Source: F23-D06 sp963603365 (GTDB lineage: Bacteria; Bacteroidota; Bacteroidia; Bacteroidales; WCHB1-69). From it: 64,000 bases of DNA. Positions within the stretch are counted from its first letter, which is position 1. Each line of letters begins with the position of its first letter. The stretch lies in assembly GCA_963603365.1 (NCBI GenBank), contig CAVCMI010000033.1, positions 37,248 to 101,247 on the forward strand, given 5' to 3'. Below are positions 62,959-64,000 of the stretch, in pieces. The position numbers were made by a program, and so were the translations under genes. The notes under the pieces are model-generated. The model was not told the DNA's origin. It saw nothing but the letters and a program-made list of their open reading frames with translations, and did no database searches.

Positions 62959-62966
62959 CAAAGGTA
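62959..62966 (-). promoter_or_regulatory. -7 promoter element for umuDC
   Basis: The minus strand reads TACCTTTG, an exact match, 18 bases upstream of the umuD start. It supports the start at 62940 rather than 63006. Confidence 0.65.
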
Positions 62967-63289
62967 CGTTTTTTTTTGAATGGCGTAATACAATTTCAAA
63001 AAACAATGATTTCGCAGGGCGAGTTCACCTTCGAATAAAAGTTTTTTTGCCTCGGAGTGCACTTTTATCGGATTCTGTCATTGTTTTTGCAACGCATTAC
63101 AAAAGCAATAAAGAAAAGTTTCGACAATGAGCCTGTCTGCAATTATTAACGACAATAGAGACAGTGAGAGACAAAATGGCCTTCGTCGTGGAAGATATTC
63201 TATAGTCTCTATTGTAGCAAAAAGCGACAGCACAACGTGGATTTTCAAAAATACTTTATTGACATTCAGATAATTATTATTTATTATTG
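62967..63289. other. Intergenic region between umuD and the DUF4357 gene
   Basis: This 323-base stretch has no convincing gene on either strand. It is AT-rich and holds the inverted repeat at 63152-63215. It is the likely regulatory region for both diverging genes. Confidence 0.5.
63152..63215. repeat. 11-bp inverted repeat with a 42-base spacer
   Basis: ACAATAGAGAC (63152-63162) and GTCTCTATTGT (63205-63215) are exact reverse complements. The spacer has no gene. It could be a paired operator site, a transcribed stem or a recombination site remnant. Confidence 0.5.
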
Positions 63290-63667
63290 ATGAATGGTGA
63301 ATCACGGATTCCACAAATATATTATCTGCCTGAGAAAATGCTTTATTATCTGCCGTTTCCCCCGCTTTTTATGACCGTCCAGAAGGTGAAGGCTATTATG
63401 ATGAAAACTCGAAAACAGTTTGTTCTTGTAAAGGGGTGTGTCGTAGCCAGTCAGGTGGTTGCAAGTTTTAAGTCAATCGCGTCACGTCAAAAGTTCATTG
63501 ATGAACATTGTAAAACAGAGAAAGGACAAATCATCCTTCAGCATGATGTGCCTGTGGATAGTCCAAGCGGAGCAAGTGGTTTTATTCTCGGTCGCCCAAG
63601 CAATGGTTGGGACGATTGGAAGGATGCCGATGGCAATAAATTAGGCAATGTCGTTAAACGCCATTAA
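63290..63667 (+). CDS. Small protein with DUF4357 domain
   Basis: The protein has 125 residues from the ATG at 63290; ATGs at 63371, 63398 and 63401 are alternatives and would leave about 88-98 residues with the domain intact. The C-terminal motif is SPSGASGFILGRPSNGWDDWKDADG, shown here by its core GRPSNGWDDWK, matching DUF4357 (SPSaAa..vlGrs.NGw..WK...G). DUF4357 usually sits behind a GIY-YIG nuclease or in restriction-related proteins; no nuclease motif is present here, so this may be a stand-alone domain or a remnant. AT-rich like the BREX island. Confidence 0.65.
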   Translation: MNGESRIPQIYYLPEKMLYYLPFPPLFMTVQKVKAIMMKTRKQFVLVKGCVVASQVVASFKSIASRQKFIDEHCKTEKGQIILQHDVPVDSPSGASGFILGRPSNGWDDWKDADGNKLGNVVKRH

Positions 63668-63903
63668 CGGGACTTTAGGCTCTATTCTTTTCTCAACTTC
63701 TTACAACCAGAAAAAAACTGCACAATGACACTTTATTCCAAAATCTGTGAATATCAAGCAATTAATATGCAACAAACTACTGGTTGTTCAAAACAAGTTA
63801 AACCACAGACTGCGAAAGGTGCTTTCTTTCGACACCCCTGCTAATGTTTTTTATAGCTTTGCCACTTGAATCTATTTTTTTTGCGGTTTTCAAAGTAAAA
63901 TAG
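63668..63903. other. Intergenic region with no recognised feature
   Basis: An AT-rich, non-coding 236-base stretch between the DUF4357 gene and the last promoter. I see no tRNA, repeat or gene. Confidence 0.4.
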
Positions 63904-63911
63904 TATTTTTG
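63904..63911 (+). promoter_or_regulatory. -7 promoter element for the gene at the right edge
   Basis: TATTTTTG, an exact match, 25 bases before the GTG at 63937. Confidence 0.6.
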
Positions 63912-63936
63912 CACTCGACAGAAGAAGAACGACAGA

Positions 63937-64000
63937 GTGCTTCCTAAACAGATAAACAACATCAACGAGCGTGTGGTGGACGACCTCAAGTCAAGGTTGT
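63937..64000 (+). CDS. 5' end of a gene cut by the window edge, possibly a restriction-type helicase
   Basis: A GTG-started frame of 21 codons stays open to the end of the window: MLPKQINNINERVVDDLKSR. Starts of the form N.NE+VVDDLK occur at the N-terminus of large SF2 helicases with a phospholipase-D-like domain in restriction-like loci, from memory. With so few residues the family call is tentative; the promoter position supports a real gene. Confidence 0.4.
   Translation, partial: MLPKQINNINERVVDDLKSRL

Noticed and set aside
1..64000. tRNA or rRNA genes, CRISPR arrays, insertion sequences
   Set aside because: I saw no cloverleaf with a T-loop signature, no spaced direct repeats, and no transposase or integrase frame anywhere in the window.

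Overview
The window looks like a chromosomal segment from a member of the Bacteroidales (Bacteroidota). Support: many genes are preceded by the Bacteroidota -7 promoter element TAnnTTTG and few have a Shine-Dalgarno sequence; two secreted proteins end in type IX secretion sorting domains; MurA has Asp in place of the fosfomycin-target Cys; phosphofructokinase has the PPi-type active site; and there are TamB, RseP and LpxL-type envelope genes. There is no rRNA, tRNA, CRISPR array, integrase or transposase that I can see, so genus is not resolved (a Prevotellaceae-like genome is a guess).

Layout. 1-10 kb: M16 protease (cut by the left edge), an NAD-dependent epimerase fused to a zinc finger, a FISUMP-domain exported protein, a MurL-like epimerase, a sugar nucleotidyltransferase, ComM-type AAA ATPase and type I asparaginase. 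10.2-21.8 kb: a visibly AT-richer defence island. It starts with a broken PAPS-reductase gene remnant and continues with a four-gene operon brxP-brxC-pglZ-brxL, the type 4 BREX arrangement, followed by an uncharacterised fifth gene whose N-terminal half resembles the domain placed ahead of HNH in phosphorothioate-sensing nucleases. 21.8-28.5 kb: a T9SS-sorted surface protein and a large pseudogene of a DnaQ-exonuclease/RecQ/UvrD triple fusion broken in three places. 28.7-38.1 kb: housekeeping and envelope genes (ATP-grasp-like protein, GNAT, Ig-like lipoprotein, mfd, THUMP-like methyltransferase, HAD phosphatase, LpxL acyltransferase). 38.1-52.2 kb: nadA, rseP, dapF, AI-2E-family permease, tamB, tsaD, DppC-type permease, RecD-like helicase, birA. 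52.2-61 kb: DUF4197 lipoprotein, PPi-phosphofructokinase, murA, a second T9SS cargo protein, a tRNA-dihydrouridine synthase, rpsT, thioesterase, TrmH-family methyltransferase, EamA transporter, sugar O-acetyltransferase. 61-64 kb: umuDC with an unusual DNA-binding UmuD, a small DUF4357 protein, and the first codons of a gene cut by the right edge.

How the parts fit. The BREX operon is the main accessory system. BrxP combines a PAPS-reductase domain, two predicted 4Fe-4S clusters and a DUF4007-like tail; by analogy with DndC it would put sulphur into the DNA backbone. BrxC, PglZ and BrxL are the conserved BREX effectors, and no methyltransferase (PglX) is present. The fifth gene could be a reader of the modified DNA. 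The remnant upstream suggests the site held another PAPS-reductase-linked system before. The rest is ordinary core metabolism, cell-wall, LPS and outer-membrane biogenesis, and DNA repair (Mfd, UmuDC, RecD-like helicase, broken RecQ fusion).
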